A stretch of DNA of 64,000 nt from Mycobacterium sp. 155 (GCF_000373905.1 NZ_KB892705.1:1054001-1118000); one strand, 5' to 3'. Numbered from the stretch's first letter, positions 36,821 to 47,154 are shown. The notes: generated by a model from the sequence alone, not told the origin. Program-made: numbers and translations.

Positions 36821-37978
36821 CTACGGGTGGCCGGAATCTGTGTGCTCCTCGCGTGCGCGCACCCGCGGGTGATACCCGTCTGCGCCCGCCACCAGCACTT
36901 CACCGACAGGCGGGCTGCCGCAGGCGCGCTCACAGCCCACGAAATGCCGGTGGGTGGTGCCGGGGGTGTTGGCGGCCTCAGCGGCGTCGGCCCGCACATC
37001 GGCACGGGATTTGGCGCACCCCGGGCTTCCGGTGCATGCGCTGACGTCCAGCCACGGGGAATTCTCATCGAAGATCAACCCCATGGGCGCCAGCACGCGC
37101 AGCGATACATCCGCTATACCTTCGTCGAGGTCACCCACGAGCACCGAGCGCCACGGTGTGATCACCAGCGGCGCCTCGATGGCGGCCAGGAACTGCGCCG
37201 TGCGCGCCTGCAACACCCCGAGCGGCACGCCCGCGCCGAGAGCGACGCGGCCGTCACGCTGATCGATCCAACCGACCGGCGGCCGAACCGTCGGTGACCA
37301 CCGCGTCCCTGCCGGTGCGCTGATCTCAAGACCAGCCAGTAGCCTCGCGGTGTCATCCAATTCGGTTATCCGCCAAGATATTCCGCGAATCTCGGCGAAT
37401 CGGGTCGCCACGTCGACGAGGGTGGGCACCACGTCGGCGATCGCCATTCGGACGCCGGTGTCGATGCCGGCCAACAGCAGGGCCGCGACCTCGGGGTCGA
37501 GCACGTGCGCTCCCACATCGGCGGCCAGTCCGGATACATCGCCGCGGCCGTCGTCGAGGCTGAACCAGAATCGGCTCGGCAGGTCGGCGAGCACCGGATC
37601 GGCCTGGATGGCGAGGTCTAACTCGCCGACGAGGTCGCGGACATCGGCCACGCCGCCGGACCGCCCGGACAACGGGGAGGCCACGATATTGCGCACACGC
37701 TCGTGGGTCGGTGAGGGCAGCAGGCCGGCGTCAGTCAGCGCGGCCGCCACCGCGTCGGTGTCGGTGAGGGCGCGCAGCTGAATATTGCCGCGCGAGGTGA
37801 GTTCCATTGCGGGGGAGCCGAACTGCTCGGCTACTTCGGCCAAGGCGGCGAGCTGGGCCGCGGTGATCATGCCGCCGGCCAGCCGGATCCGCACCAGGGC
37901 GCCGTCAGCGGCCTGGTGCACTGTAAGTGCGCCGGGGCAGGCGTCGTTGTCGCGGGTTCGGGCCATCTCCGGCTCCAT
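36821..37978 (-). CDS. cobG: Precorrin-3B synthase CobG
   Basis: A 385-residue relative of nitrite/sulfite reductases that uses a 4Fe-4S cluster and oxygen to make precorrin-3B, the hallmark of the aerobic B12 route. The N-terminal half has RIRLAGGMITAAQLAALAEV and ELTSRGNIQLRAL. Cys315, Cys321, Cys349 and Cys353 (CTGSPGC and CERAC) hold the cluster. Two starts are plausible: ATG 37978 with GGGAAG 8 bases upstream, and ATG 37966 with TGGAG 6 bases upstream. The longer is given. It leads the cobG-cobH-cobIJ message and diverges from the cobN side. Confidence 0.93.
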   Translation of the reverse strand: MEPEMARTRDNDACPGALTVHQAADGALVRIRLAGGMITAAQLAALAEVAEQFGSPAMELTSRGNIQLRALTDTDAVAAALTDAGLLPSPTHERVRNIVASPLSGRSGGVADVRDLVGELDLAIQADPVLADLPSRFWFSLDDGRGDVSGLAADVGAHVLDPEVAALLLAGIDTGVRMAIADVVPTLVDVATRFAEIRGISWRITELDDTARLLAGLEISAPAGTRWSPTVRPPVGWIDQRDGRVALGAGVPLGVLQARTAQFLAAIEAPLVITPWRSVLVGDLDEGIADVSLRVLAPMGLIFDENSPWLDVSACTGSPGCAKSRADVRADAAEAANTPGTTHRHFVGCERACGSPPVGEVLVAGADGYHPRVRAREEHTDSGHP

Positions 37979-38071
37979 TCTAGGAACTTCCCGGCCGCGA
38001 CCCGAATTTGCGACGATCGTCCGGGCGATGCTCGGTATCGGCCCAATCGGCATGGAGTGCACGACGCCGGA

Positions 38072-38087
38072 TGTGACTTGGGTCACC
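38072..38087. promoter_or_regulatory. Candidate CRP-family binding site between cobG and cobN
   Basis: TGTGACTTGGGTCACC matches TGTGA-N6-TCACA at 9 of 10 defined positions. It lies 94 bases from the cobG start and 125 bases from the small ORF before cobN, in the divergent region. Mycobacterial CRP (Rv3676 type) binds this motif. The same gap has no B12-box sequence, so no cobalamin riboswitch is supported. Confidence 0.45.
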
Positions 38088-38212
38088 GCCCGGTAAAGCA
38101 GTTCTGTCCCTTACATGTTGACGATTTTTGCGGTAATCGGACGTACCGTCGAAACCAGTATCCGAGACCGCCGGTATCGGGTTCAAATGCCGAAACTACG
38201 AGAGGAACGACC

Positions 38213-38320
38213 ATGTTTGCTTTTGGCGCATTCGCAGTGTTCGTCCTGGTGCTCGTTGCCGCGGCTGGCCGTCCGTACAGACAGTCCTGGCACGCTCGCT
38301 TTGGCGAAACCCGCCCCTGA
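38213..38320 (+). CDS. 35-residue single-pass membrane small protein upstream of cobN
   Basis: The frame reads MFAFGAFAVFVLVLVAAAG, one hydrophobic helix, followed by a basic and aromatic tail (RPYRQSWHARF). GAGAGG lies 6 bases before the ATG, a better ribosome binding site than most genes here have. It ends 31 bases before cobN, on the same strand. The hydrophobic-then-charged layout and the strong initiation site argue that it is translated. It may be a leader for cobN or a small membrane protein of its own; I know of no family. Confidence 0.6.
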   Translation: MFAFGAFAVFVLVLVAAAGRPYRQSWHARFGETRP

Positions 38321-38351
38321 CCCTGACCGCCGTGTGCGGTACGAATGACGG

Positions 38352-41300
38352 GTGTCGTCCGCCCCTGACTCCACCCTGAACCCCACCGTCCTGCTGCTGT
38401 CGACATCGGACACCGACCTGATCGCAGCCCGTGCCAGCGGCGCGGGATACCGGTGGGCCAACCCGTCCCGGCTGGTTCCCGGTGAGCTCGACGAGTTGCT
38501 CGCCGGCGCCGACGTAGCTGTGGTGCGCATCCTCGGCGGTTACCGGGCCTGGCAGGACGGCATCGATGCGGTTGTCGCCAGCGGGGTGCCGACCGTCGTA
38601 GTCAGTGGCGAGCAATCCCCGGATGCCGAGCTGATGAGGCATTCGTCTGTGCCACAGGGCGCCGCTCTGCAGACCCACGTCTACCTGGCTCAAGGCGGCC
38701 TGGCCAATCTGGCGAACTTGCATTCGTTCCTGTGCGACACGCTGCTGATGACAGGGTTCGGGTTCGCGCCGCCGGTCACGACCCCGACTTGGGGCCGGCT
38801 GGACCGGGAAACGTCTGCCGTCGACGGGCCGACCATCGCGGTGCTCTACTACCGCGCCCAACAATTGGCCGGCAACACCGGCTACGTCGATGCGCTGTGC
38901 GCGGCCATCGAGCACGCCGGTGGCCGGCCACTGCCCGTGTTTTGCGCCTCGTTGCGCACCGCCGAACCCGAACTACTCGAGCTGCTAGGCACCGCCGACG
39001 CCCTGATCACCACGGTGCTGGCCGCCGGTGGTGCATTGCCCGCCGCGGCGGGGGCCGGCGGGAGCGACGACTCCTGGAACGTGGCACACCTTGCCGCGCT
39101 GGATATTCCGATTCTGCAAGGGCTGTGTCTGACGGGATCGCGGTCCGACTGGGCCGTCAGTGACGACGGGCTGTCCCCGTTGGATGTGGCCAGCCAGGTC
39201 GCGGTGCCTGAGTTCGACGGCCGCATCATCACGGTGCCGTTCTCGTTCAAAGAGATCGACAAGGAGGGCCTGATCTCCTATGTGGCCGACCCGGAGCGCT
39301 GTGCCCGGGTGGCCGGGCTGGCCGTGCGGCACGCCCGGCTGCGTTCCATTCCGGCTACGGAAAAGCGCGTGGCCCTGGTGTTCTCGGCCTACCCGACCAA
39401 ACACGCCCGGATCGGCAACGCCGTTGGTCTGGACACCCCGGCCAGCGCGGTGGCGTTGCTGCAGGCCATGCGCACGGCCGGCTACGACCTCGGTGACATC
39501 GACGGGATCCCCGGTGTGGAATCCGGCGATGGTGACGCGCTGATCCATGCGCTGATCGAACGCGGCGGGCAGGACCCCGACTGGCTCACCGACGGACAGT
39601 TGGCCGGCAACCCGATCCGCGTGCCGGCCACGGACTACCGCGACTGGTTCGCCACCCTGCCGGCGGAGCTGGCCGATGCGGTGGTCGAGCATTGGGGCCC
39701 GCCTCCCGGAGAATTGTTCGTCGACCGCAGCCGCAACCCGGACGGTGAGATCGTCGTCGCCGCAATGCAATCCGGCAACGTGGTGCTGGTGGTTCAGCCC
39801 CCACGGGGCTTCGGTGAAAACCCGGTGGCGATCTATCACGATCCCGACCTGCCGCCGAGTCACCACTACCTGGCCGCCTACCGGTGGCTCGACTCGGCGT
39901 TCCCGGGGTCTTTCAAGGCCGATGCCGTGGTGCATCTGGGCAAGCACGGCAACCTGGAATGGCTGCCCGGCAAGACGCTCGGTATGAGCGCCGCCTGCGG
40001 CACCGACGCTGCCCTCGGCGATCTGCCGCTGATCTACCCGTTCCTGGTCAACGACCCGGGGGAGGGCACCCAAGCCAAACGCCGGGCCCACGCCACGCTC
40101 GTCGACCATCTGATCCCGCCGATGGCCCGCGCCGAAAGCTACGGCGACATCGCCCGGCTCGAACAACTCCTCGACGAGCACGCGACCATCTCCGCGCTCG
40201 ACCCGGGCAAGCTCCCGGCGATCCGTCAGCAGATCTGGACACTGATGCGGGCGGCCAAGATGGATCACGACCTAGGCCTCGCCGACCGGCCCGACGAGGA
40301 CAGCTTCGATGACATGCTGCTACACGTCGACGGATGGCTGTGTGAGATCAAGGATGTGCAGATCCGCGACGGTCTGCACATTCTGGGCGAAAAGCCCACG
40401 GGTGACGGCGAACTCGACCTGGTGCTGGCCATCCTGCGGGCCAGGCAGCTGTTCGGCGGCGAGCAGACCGTGCCCGGGCTGCGTCAGGCACTCGGTCTGG
40501 CCGAGGACGGTAGCGACGAGCGCGCCGCCGTCGACGCCGCCGAGACCAAGGCCCGTGAGCTCGTGGCGGCATTGCAGGAAAGCGGTTGGGATACAGAGGT
40601 TGTCGACCAGCTCACCGGCGACGCCGAGGTGGCGGCGATTCTGCGGTTCGCCGCCGCCGAAGTGGTGCCGCGACTGGCCGCCACGGTCCGCGAGATCGAT
40701 CAGGTGCTGCGGGCGCTGGCCGGCGGTTTCATCGAATCCGGGCCGTCCGGCTCGCCGCTGCGGGGTCTGGTCAACGTGCTGCCCACCGGGCGCAACTTCT
40801 ATTCGGTGGATCCCAAGGCGGTGCCGTCCCGGCTGGCCTGGGAAACCGGTGTGGCGATGGCGGATTCGTTGCTGGCTCGCTACCGCGAGGACCACGGCCG
40901 CTGGCCGGCCTCGGTGGGCCTCTCGGTGTGGGGCACCTCGGCCATGCGTACCGCAGGTGACGACATCGCCGAAGTCCTTGCGCTGCTGGGTGTTCGGCCG
41001 GTATGGGACGACGCGTCGCGTCGCGTGGTCGGCCTGGAACCGATAGACCTGACCGAACTGGGCCGGCCCCGCATCGACGTCACGGTCCGCATCTCCGGCT
41101 TCTTCCGCGACGCCTTTCCGCACGTCGTCACGATGCTCGACGACGCCGTCGCGCTGGTGGCCGGCCTCGACGAACCGGCACAGGACAACTACGTACGCGC
41201 TCACACCCAGGCCGACCTGGCCCAGCACGGTGACCAACGACGCGCCACCACACGGATTTTCGGCTCTAAGCCCGGGACGTACGGCGCCGGCCTGCTGCAG

Positions 41301-41966
41301 TTGATCGACAGCCGCAACTGGCGTGACGACGCGGACCTGGCCGAGGTGTACACGGCCTGGGGCGGATTCGCCTACGGACGCGATCTTGACGGCCGGCCCG
41401 CCGCCGACGACATGAACCGCGCGTACCGGCGGATCGCGGTCGCGGCCAAGAACACCGACACCCGCGAACACGACATCGCCGACTCCGACGACTACTTCCA
41501 GTACCACGGCGGCATGGTGGCCACCGTGCGCGCACTGACGGGTAAGGCTCCGGCGGCCTACATCGGTGACAACACCCGGCCCGACGCGGTCCGTACCCGC
41601 ACCCTCAACGAGGAGACCACCAGGGTGTTCCGGGCCCGGGTGGTCAACCCGCGCTGGATCACCGCGATGCGCCGGCACGGCTACAAGGGCGCGTTCGAGA
41701 TGGCCGCGACGGTCGACTATCTGTTCGGCTATGACGCCACCGCGCACGTCATGGCCGACTGGATGTACGAGCGGTTGTCTGCCGAATACGTCCTCGACGA
41801 GGAGAATCGCAAGTTCATGGCCGAATCCAACCCGTGGGCGCTGCACGGCATTGCCGAGCGACTGCTGGAGGCAGCGGGCCGCGGCATGTGGGAAAAACCC
41901 GAACCGGCCACGCTCGACGGGCTGCGCCAAGTGCTTCTGGAGACTGAGGGCGAGCTCGAGGGCTAG
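38352..41966 (+). CDS. cobN: Cobaltochelatase large subunit CobN
   Basis: A 1204-residue subunit of the ATP-dependent chelatase that inserts cobalt into hydrogenobyrinic acid a,c-diamide. It belongs to the CobN/magnesium chelatase H family. The N-terminal domain starts VLLLSTSDTDLIAARASGAGYRWANPSR. Conserved central blocks are KRVALVFSAYPTKHARIGNAVGLDTP, HLGKHGNLEWLPGK and the YPFLVNDPGEGTQAKRRAHA segment. The C-terminal part has GYKGAFEMAATVDYLFGYDATAHVMADWMYE. The start is GTG 38352, with no clear ribosome binding site, 31 bases after the small ORF. No cobS/cobT partners are in the window. Confidence 0.95.
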   Translation: MSSAPDSTLNPTVLLLSTSDTDLIAARASGAGYRWANPSRLVPGELDELLAGADVAVVRILGGYRAWQDGIDAVVASGVPTVVVSGEQSPDAELMRHSSVPQGAALQTHVYLAQGGLANLANLHSFLCDTLLMTGFGFAPPVTTPTWGRLDRETSAVDGPTIAVLYYRAQQLAGNTGYVDALCAAIEHAGGRPLPVFCASLRTAEPELLELLGTADALITTVLAAGGALPAAAGAGGSDDSWNVAHLAALDIPILQGLCLTGSRSDWAVSDDGLSPLDVASQVAVPEFDGRIITVPFSFKEIDKEGLISYVADPERCARVAGLAVRHARLRSIPATEKRVALVFSAYPTKHARIGNAVGLDTPASAVALLQAMRTAGYDLGDIDGIPGVESGDGDALIHALIERGGQDPDWLTDGQLAGNPIRVPATDYRDWFATLPAELADAVVEHWGPPPGELFVDRSRNPDGEIVVAAMQSGNVVLVVQPPRGFGENPVAIYHDPDLPPSHHYLAAYRWLDSAFPGSFKADAVVHLGKHGNLEWLPGKTLGMSAACGTDAALGDLPLIYPFLVNDPGEGTQAKRRAHATLVDHLIPPMARAESYGDIARLEQLLDEHATISALDPGKLPAIRQQIWTLMRAAKMDHDLGLADRPDEDSFDDMLLHVDGWLCEIKDVQIRDGLHILGEKPTGDGELDLVLAILRARQLFGGEQTVPGLRQALGLAEDGSDERAAVDAAETKARELVAALQESGWDTEVVDQLTGDAEVAAILRFAAAEVVPRLAATVREIDQVLRALAGGFIESGPSGSPLRGLVNVLPTGRNFYSVDPKAVPSRLAWETGVAMADSLLARYREDHGRWPASVGLSVWGTSAMRTAGDDIAEVLALLGVRPVWDDASRRVVGLEPIDLTELGRPRIDVTVRISGFFRDAFPHVVTMLDDAVALVAGLDEPAQDNYVRAHTQADLAQHGDQRRATTRIFGSKPGTYGAGLLQLIDSRNWRDDADLAEVYTAWGGFAYGRDLDGRPAADDMNRAYRRIAVAAKNTDTREHDIADSDDYFQYHGGMVATVRALTGKAPAAYIGDNTRPDAVRTRTLNEETTRVFRARVVNPRWITAMRRHGYKGAFEMAATVDYLFGYDATAHVMADWMYERLSAEYVLDEENRKFMAESNPWALHGIAERLLEAAGRGMWEKPEPATLDGLRQVLLETEGELEG

Positions 41967-41978
41967 TAGTTTGATGCC

Positions 41979-42362
41979 ATGCCTGTCACCTTCGCCGACG
42001 TCGCCGAGGCCAAGTACGTGCTGCTGACCACGTTCACCAAGGACGGCCGGCCCAAGCCGACACCCATCTGGGCCGCCCCCAGCGGGGACCGGCTGCTGGT
42101 CATCACCGAAGCGGATTCCTGGAAGGTCAAACGCATCCGCAACACGCCGCGCGTCACCCTCGCGGTCTGCGACATGCGGGGAAACCCCGAGAGTGAGCCG
42201 GTCGAGGCGCAGGCCGTCATCCTCGACCAGGCCCGCAATGGCGAGGTGTACGACGCCATCGGCAAGCGGTACGGTCTGATCGGCAAGGCGTTCAACCTGT
42301 TCAGCAAACTGCGCGCCGGCATGCGGCGCAATGTCGGACTGGAGTTGCGCGCGGCCGACTGA
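41979..42362 (+). CDS. PPOX-class F420-dependent oxidoreductase-like protein
   Basis: A 127-residue split-barrel protein. FADVAEAKYVLLTTFTKDGRPKPTPIWAA begins the barrel. LLVITEADSWKVKRIRNTPRVTLAVCDMRG is the F420/FMN contact region of actinobacterial PPOX proteins, and the C-terminal half is helical and basic. It resembles Rv2061c, which also follows cobN. Most relatives bind F420, but the substrate is unknown. It starts 12 bases after the cobN stop, so it is probably in the same message. Confidence 0.85.
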   Translation: MPVTFADVAEAKYVLLTTFTKDGRPKPTPIWAAPSGDRLLVITEADSWKVKRIRNTPRVTLAVCDMRGNPESEPVEAQAVILDQARNGEVYDAIGKRYGLIGKAFNLFSKLRAGMRRNVGLELRAAD

Positions 42363-42402
42363 CCGCGCGGAACCCTGTGGCGCGCCGAACCGTTGAATAG
42401 AC

Positions 42403-42933
42403 ATGGCAAAGCGGCTGTTCGGCATCTACGCATTGGTCGAGATGGTGGTGATCATCACCCTGGTTGCGACCATCGGCTTCGGCTGGACCGTGCTGTTGCT
42501 GCTGGCCTCGTTCGTCGTGGGGCTGGTGCTGGCGGGTTCGCAGCTGAACCGGCACCTTCGCCGGCTGCGCTCGGGGCTCTCGGCCACCAGCGCGCAGGGT
42601 GCCGTCACCGACAGTCTGCTGGTGGCGCTGGGCACCGTGTTGGTGGTGATCCCGGGTCTGGCCAGCTCGGTGCTCGGAGCACTATTGCTGTTGCCGCCGA
42701 CGCGGGCCGTGGCACGCCCGGTGCTGACGGCGATGGCAGCAAAGCGGATACCGATCATCACGGCGAGCGCACCCGGTTTTGTCTGGGCCGCCGGTGCCAG
42801 CGCGCCTCACGGCGGACGTGGCGACTACATTGACGGGGAAATCATCGAGGGCGAAATCATCGACGTGCCCGCACGCGAGGGCAACCCTAAGGGCACCGAA
42901 CCCGAACTGCATCGTCTGCCACCGACGGCCTAG
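42403..42933 (+). CDS. fxsA: FxsA-family membrane protein
   Basis: A 176-residue protein with the FxsA core: KRLFGIYALVEMVVIITLVATIGFGWTVLL, then a cytoplasmic stretch and TDSLLVALGTVLVVIPGLASSVLGALLLLPPTRA. The four hydrophobic segments are followed by an extra acidic tail of about 60 residues (YIDGEIIEGEIIDVP). In E. coli FxsA overexpression relieves exclusion of phage T7 by the F plasmid, but its normal role is unknown. The next gene starts 6 bases downstream. Confidence 0.88.
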   Translation: MAKRLFGIYALVEMVVIITLVATIGFGWTVLLLLASFVVGLVLAGSQLNRHLRRLRSGLSATSAQGAVTDSLLVALGTVLVVIPGLASSVLGALLLLPPTRAVARPVLTAMAAKRIPIITASAPGFVWAAGASAPHGGRGDYIDGEIIEGEIIDVPAREGNPKGTEPELHRLPPTA

Positions 42934-42939
42934 CCACAT

Positions 42940-44547
42940 ATGGCTGACCAACCTTTGACCGAGCTCCTGATCAACGGGCGGATCCACAGTCCCGCCAACC
43001 CCGATGCCACGGCGTTCGCCGTGCGCGACGGCGTCATCGCCTGGTTGGGCAGCGATGCCGTCGGCCGTTCGGAGTTTCCCGAGGCTCGCGTCGTCGATCT
43101 CGACGGCGGCTTCGTCGCCCCGGCGTTCGTGGACAGCCATGTCCACCTCACCGCCACCGGGCTCAATCTGGGCGGTCTGGATCTGCGCGCGGCGACCTCA
43201 CGAGCGGAGTGCCTGCGGCTGATTGTCGAGTACGCGCGATGCCACCCCGCGGGCCCGGTGTGGGGTCACGGTTGGGATGAATCCCGCTGGCCCGAGCGCA
43301 CCCCGCCGAGCACCGCGGACCTCGACGCCGTGCTGGGGAACCGGCCGGCCTACCTGGCCCGGGTCGACGTGCATTCGGCGGCCGCCAGCAGCGCGCTGCG
43401 CACTTTGGTGCCCGGGCTGAGCAAGGCAGCCGGGTACGCGCCGCAACTGCCACTCAGCGCTGAAGCCCACCATCTGGTCCGCGCCGCGGCGCGGGACCGG
43501 CTCACGCCGGACCAGCGTCACGCCGCACAGCTCGCGGCTCTCGACCATGCGGCCGGCCACGGCATCGCCGCGGTCCACGAATGCGCGGGCCCGGACATCG
43601 GTGGCCTTGACGATTGGCACGAGCTGCGCGGGCTCCATCACGGCGTCGAGATCATCGGTTACTGGGGCGAAGCCGTCACCGACCCCGACCAGGCCAGAAC
43701 ACTGATCGCCGAGACCGGTGCGCGCGGGCTAGCCGGTGACCTGTTCGTCGACGGGGCACTCGGCTCGCGCACCGCACACCTGCACGAGCCCTACACCGAC
43801 GCACCCGACACCTGCGGCAACTCCTACCTCGACCCCGAAGTCATCACGGCACACTTGCGGGCGTGCACCGAGGCGGGAATCGCCGCCGGGTTCCACGTCA
43901 TCGGCGATGCTGCGGTCACCGCTGTCATCGCGGCCCTGACGACCGTCGTCGAGGCGTTAGGCGCGCCCGCGGTGGCGCGCTGCGGGCACCGGCTCGAGCA
44001 TCTGGAGATGGTCAGCCCCGCCCATGCCGCCCAGCTCGGCTCGTGGGGTGTGATCGCCAGCATGCAACCGAACTTCGACGCGCTGTGGGGCGGCGACGAT
44101 GGCATGTACGCCCAGCGCCTCGGACCGGACCGAGCCCGCCGGCTCAACCAGCTTGCGCTGTTAGCATCCGAAGGCGTGCCCCTCGCGTTCGGCTCAGACA
44201 CCCCGGTCACCAGCATGAACCCGTGGCAGACCGTGCGCGCGGCGATCCAGCACCACACCCCCCGCAGTGCCCTGTCCGCCCGTGCCGCGTTCGCCGCGGC
44301 TACCCGTGGTGGCTGGCGCGCGGGCGGCGTGCGCGACGGTGTCACCGGCACCCTGGTGCCGGGCGCCGCGGCCAGCTATGCGATCTGGGACACCGATCAT
44401 CTGGAGGTCAGCGCACCGACGAACGCTGTGCAGCGCTGGTCGACCGACCCACGGTCGCGGGTGCCCGCATTGCCGCGGCTCGCGGCCGGGTCCGAGCTGC
44501 CGCGGTGCCGGCAGACCGTTCACCGGGGCGTCGTCATCCATGGCTAG
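42940..44547 (+). CDS. YtcJ-like metal-dependent amidohydrolase
   Basis: A 535-residue amidohydrolase of the Amidohydro_3/YtcJ group. [10 protein letters not shown] and [25 protein letters not shown] give the N-terminal sandwich and first metal motif. [11 protein letters not shown] is typical of YtcJ proteins. [12 protein letters not shown] and [13 protein letters not shown] hold later histidine ligands, and [13 protein letters not shown] the catalytic Asp. Members hydrolyse small amides or formamides, but the substrate here is unknown. The stop overlaps the lnt ATG by 8 bases, linking it to lipoprotein acylation genes in one operon; no functional connection is evident. Confidence 0.88.
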   Translation: MADQPLTELLINGRIHSPANPDATAFAVRDGVIAWLGSDAVGRSEFPEARVVDLDGGFVAPAFVDSHVHLTATGLNLGGLDLRAATSRAECLRLIVEYARCHPAGPVWGHGWDESRWPERTPPSTADLDAVLGNRPAYLARVDVHSAAASSALRTLVPGLSKAAGYAPQLPLSAEAHHLVRAAARDRLTPDQRHAAQLAALDHAAGHGIAAVHECAGPDIGGLDDWHELRGLHHGVEIIGYWGEAVTDPDQARTLIAETGARGLAGDLFVDGALGSRTAHLHEPYTDAPDTCGNSYLDPEVITAHLRACTEAGIAAGFHVIGDAAVTAVIAALTTVVEALGAPAVARCGHRLEHLEMVSPAHAAQLGSWGVIASMQPNFDALWGGDDGMYAQRLGPDRARRLNQLALLASEGVPLAFGSDTPVTSMNPWQTVRAAIQHHTPRSALSARAAFAAATRGGWRAGGVRDGVTGTLVPGAAASYAIWDTDHLEVSAPTNAVQRWSTDPRSRVPALPRLAAGSELPRCRQTVHRGVVIHG

Positions 44548-46351
44548 CGACGATTTCGAACGCCCGCATGACGCCACCGAGGTGCTGCCGGACGTCGACG
44601 ACGCGGACGATGCCGGGTTCGAGGAAGACGTCGGGATCGACGATCCCGACGCGAGCACCGACTCGGCCAAACCACCGCCGGATCGCCTCGCCGCGCTGAC
44701 CTCGTGGGGGCGCCGGTTAGGCCGCGCGACCCTCGACCGCTGGGCCCAGCTCGGTGCCGCTGTCGGAGGCGGACTGTTGCTGTGGGCGAGTTTCCCGCCC
44801 GTGGGCTGGTGGGCCACGGCGTTCGCGGCGCCGGCGCTGCTGGGCTGGGTGCTGACGCTGCCATCCACCACCCGAGCCGGCGGTTTCGGCTACGGATTCT
44901 TGTTCGGGTTGGCGTTCTACATCCCGCTGCTGCCGTGGATCAGTGGTTTGGTCGGTCCGGTGCCGTGGCTGGTGCTGGCGGCGCTGCAGGCGGTGTTCTG
45001 CGGGGTGTTCGGGCTGTTGGCCGTGTTGGTTCGGCAGTTACCGGGCTGGCCACTGTGGTTCGCCGCATTGTGGGTCTCTGCGGAATGGCTCAAGTCGACC
45101 GTGCCGTTCGGTGGATTCCCATGGGGTGTGGTCGGGTTCGGTCAGTCGAACGGCCCACTACTGTCGATTGCGCGGGTGGGCGGGGCGCCGCTGGTGTCGT
45201 TCGCGGTCGCGCTGGTCGCGTTCAGCCTGACACTGGTGACCTTAGAGATCGTCCAGTGGTGGCACCACGGCCACAAGCCCGGCGTGCCGGCCCCGGCTGT
45301 CGTGCTGCCCGGCGTTTGTGTCTCGGTGGTGCTGTTGGGCACCGCGTTGTTGTGGCCGCAGGTGCGGCACTCCGCTGTCGGCGTCGCCGACGAACCATCG
45401 GTAACCGTCGCTGCCGTGCAGGGCAACGTCCCCCGGCTCGGCCTGGAGTTCAACGCGCAACGACGCGCAGTGCTCGACAATCACGTCCGCGAGACCGGGC
45501 GGCTGGCCGACGACGTGCGGGCAGGCCGAGCCGCGCAGCCGATGTTCGTCATCTGGCCCGAGAACTCCTCCGACATCGACCCGCTGGCCAACGCCGACGC
45601 CGCCGCGCAGATCGACGCCGCGGCCGCTGCCATCAAGGCGCCGATCCTCGTCGGTGGCGTGGTCAAAGCCGACGGTTACACGCCCGACGATCCCGTCGCC
45701 AACAACACGGTGATCGTGTGGGATCCGGCTACGGGCCCCGGCGAACGGCACGACAAGCAGATCGTCCAACCGTTCGGCGAATACCTGCCGTGGCGCGGTT
45801 TCTTCCGCCACCTGTCGTCCTATGCCGATCGTGCAGGCTACTTCGTCCCCGGTACCGGCGACGGCGTCGTGCATGCCGCGGGCGTACCCATCGGGGTCAC
45901 CACCTGCTGGGAGGTGATCTTCGACCGGGCTGCCCGTGAATCTGTGCTCAACGGGGCCCAGCTGCTGGCAGTGCCCACCAACAACGCGACGTTCGATGCA
46001 ACGATGAGTTTCCAGCAGCTGGCATTCGCCAAGCTGCGGGCCGTCGAACACGACCGGTACGTGGTGGTCGCGGGGACCACCGGTATCAGTGCCGTGATCG
46101 CTCCGGATGGCCGTGAGCTGGCGCGCACCGAGTGGTTCCAGCCGGCGTATCTGGACAGTCAGGTCCGGCTCAAGTCCGACCTGACACCGGCCACCCGGTG
46201 GGGCCCGCTGGTACAGGCGGTGCTGGTGGTTATCGGCTTCGGGGCCGCTCTTGCGGCGCTGGTCGTTGCGATACGGCAAAATGGAGGGTTCGTGCCAAGA
46301 GTTTTCCGGCGCCGGAAGGCGAACGCCGGCGACGATGAAGGAGTCACATGA
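44540..46351 (+). CDS. lnt: Apolipoprotein N-acyltransferase Lnt
   Basis: A 603-residue membrane acyltransferase that adds the third acyl chain to lipoproteins. An acidic, disordered N-terminal arm of about 50 residues precedes the membrane segments. The nitrilase-type catalytic domain (about residues 300-545) has Glu341 in IWPENSSD, Lys406 in [13 protein letters not shown] and Cys456 in [11 protein letters not shown], the expected triad. In M. tuberculosis this activity is fused to polyprenol mannose synthase (Ppm1). Here the two are separate genes with an ATGA overlap at 46348-46351, as in M. smegmatis. ATG 44540 was chosen from the family start. Confidence 0.95.
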   Translation: MASDDFERPHDATEVLPDVDDADDAGFEEDVGIDDPDASTDSAKPPPDRLAALTSWGRRLGRATLDRWAQLGAAVGGGLLLWASFPPVGWWATAFAAPALLGWVLTLPSTTRAGGFGYGFLFGLAFYIPLLPWISGLVGPVPWLVLAALQAVFCGVFGLLAVLVRQLPGWPLWFAALWVSAEWLKSTVPFGGFPWGVVGFGQSNGPLLSIARVGGAPLVSFAVALVAFSLTLVTLEIVQWWHHGHKPGVPAPAVVLPGVCVSVVLLGTALLWPQVRHSAVGVADEPSVTVAAVQGNVPRLGLEFNAQRRAVLDNHVRETGRLADDVRAGRAAQPMFVIWPENSSDIDPLANADAAAQIDAAAAAIKAPILVGGVVKADGYTPDDPVANNTVIVWDPATGPGERHDKQIVQPFGEYLPWRGFFRHLSSYADRAGYFVPGTGDGVVHAAGVPIGVTTCWEVIFDRAARESVLNGAQLLAVPTNNATFDATMSFQQLAFAKLRAVEHDRYVVVAGTTGISAVIAPDGRELARTEWFQPAYLDSQVRLKSDLTPATRWGPLVQAVLVVIGFGAALAALVVAIRQNGGFVPRVFRRRKANAGDDEGVT

Positions 46352-47148
46352 CAGTCCCCGGTGACGGAGCGAACCCGGGGGAGACCCCTCGCCAGGACGA
46401 TGGCAAACCCAGCAGGCGCACGTTGGTCATCATCCCGACTTACAACGAGCTGGAGAACCTGCCGCTGATCGTCGGCCGCGTGCACCGCGCACGCCCCGAC
46501 GTCCACGTGCTGATCGTCGATGACGGCAGCCCGGACGGGACCGGTGACCTGGCCGATGAGCTGGCCCTGGCCGACCCGGACCGGGTGCACGTCATGCACC
46601 GCACGACCAAGGCTGGTTTGGGTGCGGCTTACCTGGCCGGATTCGCCTGGGGCCTGGGCCGGGGCTACTCGGTGCTGGTGGAGATGGACGCCGACGGCAG
46701 CCACGCTCCCGAGGAGCTGTATCGGCTGCTCGACGCCGTGGACGCGGGTGCCGATCTGGCCATCGGCTCGCGGTACGTCTCGGGTGGCACGGTGCGCAAC
46801 TGGCCGTGGCGGCGCCTGGCGCTGTCCAAGACCGCCAACACCTACTCACGGTTACTGCTGGGTGTGGGCATCCACGACATCACCGCCGGATACCGCGCCT
46901 ACCGGCGTGAGGTGCTGGAGAAGATCGACCTGTCCGCGGTGGATTCGAAGGGTTACTGCTTCCAGATCGACCTCACCTGGCGAGCCATCACCAACGGCTT
47001 CAGCGTCGTCGAGGTGCCGATCACGTTCACCGAACGTGAACTGGGTGTCTCGAAGATGAGCGGATCCAACATCCGTGAAGCGATGTTCAGAGTTGCCGAG
47101 TGGGGTATCCGGGGACGTCTGGACCGGGCCCGCGGAGTGCCGAGCTAA
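46348..47148 (+). CDS. ppm1: Polyprenol monophosphomannose synthase Ppm1
   Basis: A 266-residue GT2-family glycosyltransferase. [18 protein letters not shown] and [19 protein letters not shown] form the nucleotide site. [15 protein letters not shown] carries the DxD motif, and [18 protein letters not shown] and [16 protein letters not shown] finish the domain. It transfers mannose from GDP-mannose to decaprenyl phosphate, giving the donor for lipoarabinomannan, lipomannan and protein mannosylation. There are no membrane segments in the protein; in M. smegmatis the homologue interacts with Lnt, whose gene overlaps it by 4 bases. The first 22 residues are a disordered extension. A strong terminator follows. 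Confidence 0.95.
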   Translation: MTVPGDGANPGETPRQDDGKPSRRTLVIIPTYNELENLPLIVGRVHRARPDVHVLIVDDGSPDGTGDLADELALADPDRVHVMHRTTKAGLGAAYLAGFAWGLGRGYSVLVEMDADGSHAPEELYRLLDAVDAGADLAIGSRYVSGGTVRNWPWRRLALSKTANTYSRLLLGVGIHDITAGYRAYRREVLEKIDLSAVDSKGYCFQIDLTWRAITNGFSVVEVPITFTERELGVSKMSGSNIREAMFRVAEWGIRGRLDRARGVPS

Positions 47149-47154
47149 CCCAGA

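Noticed and set aside
37979..38351. Cobalamin riboswitch before cobN or cobG
   Set aside because: No B12-box (GCCACTG or its complement) is present on either strand of the gap.
40320..42425. A 701-codon open frame antisense to cobN
   Set aside because: It mirrors cobN codon positions, its peptide is His/Gln/Arg/Val-rich as in GC-rich antisense shadows, and no domain or ribosome site is seen.
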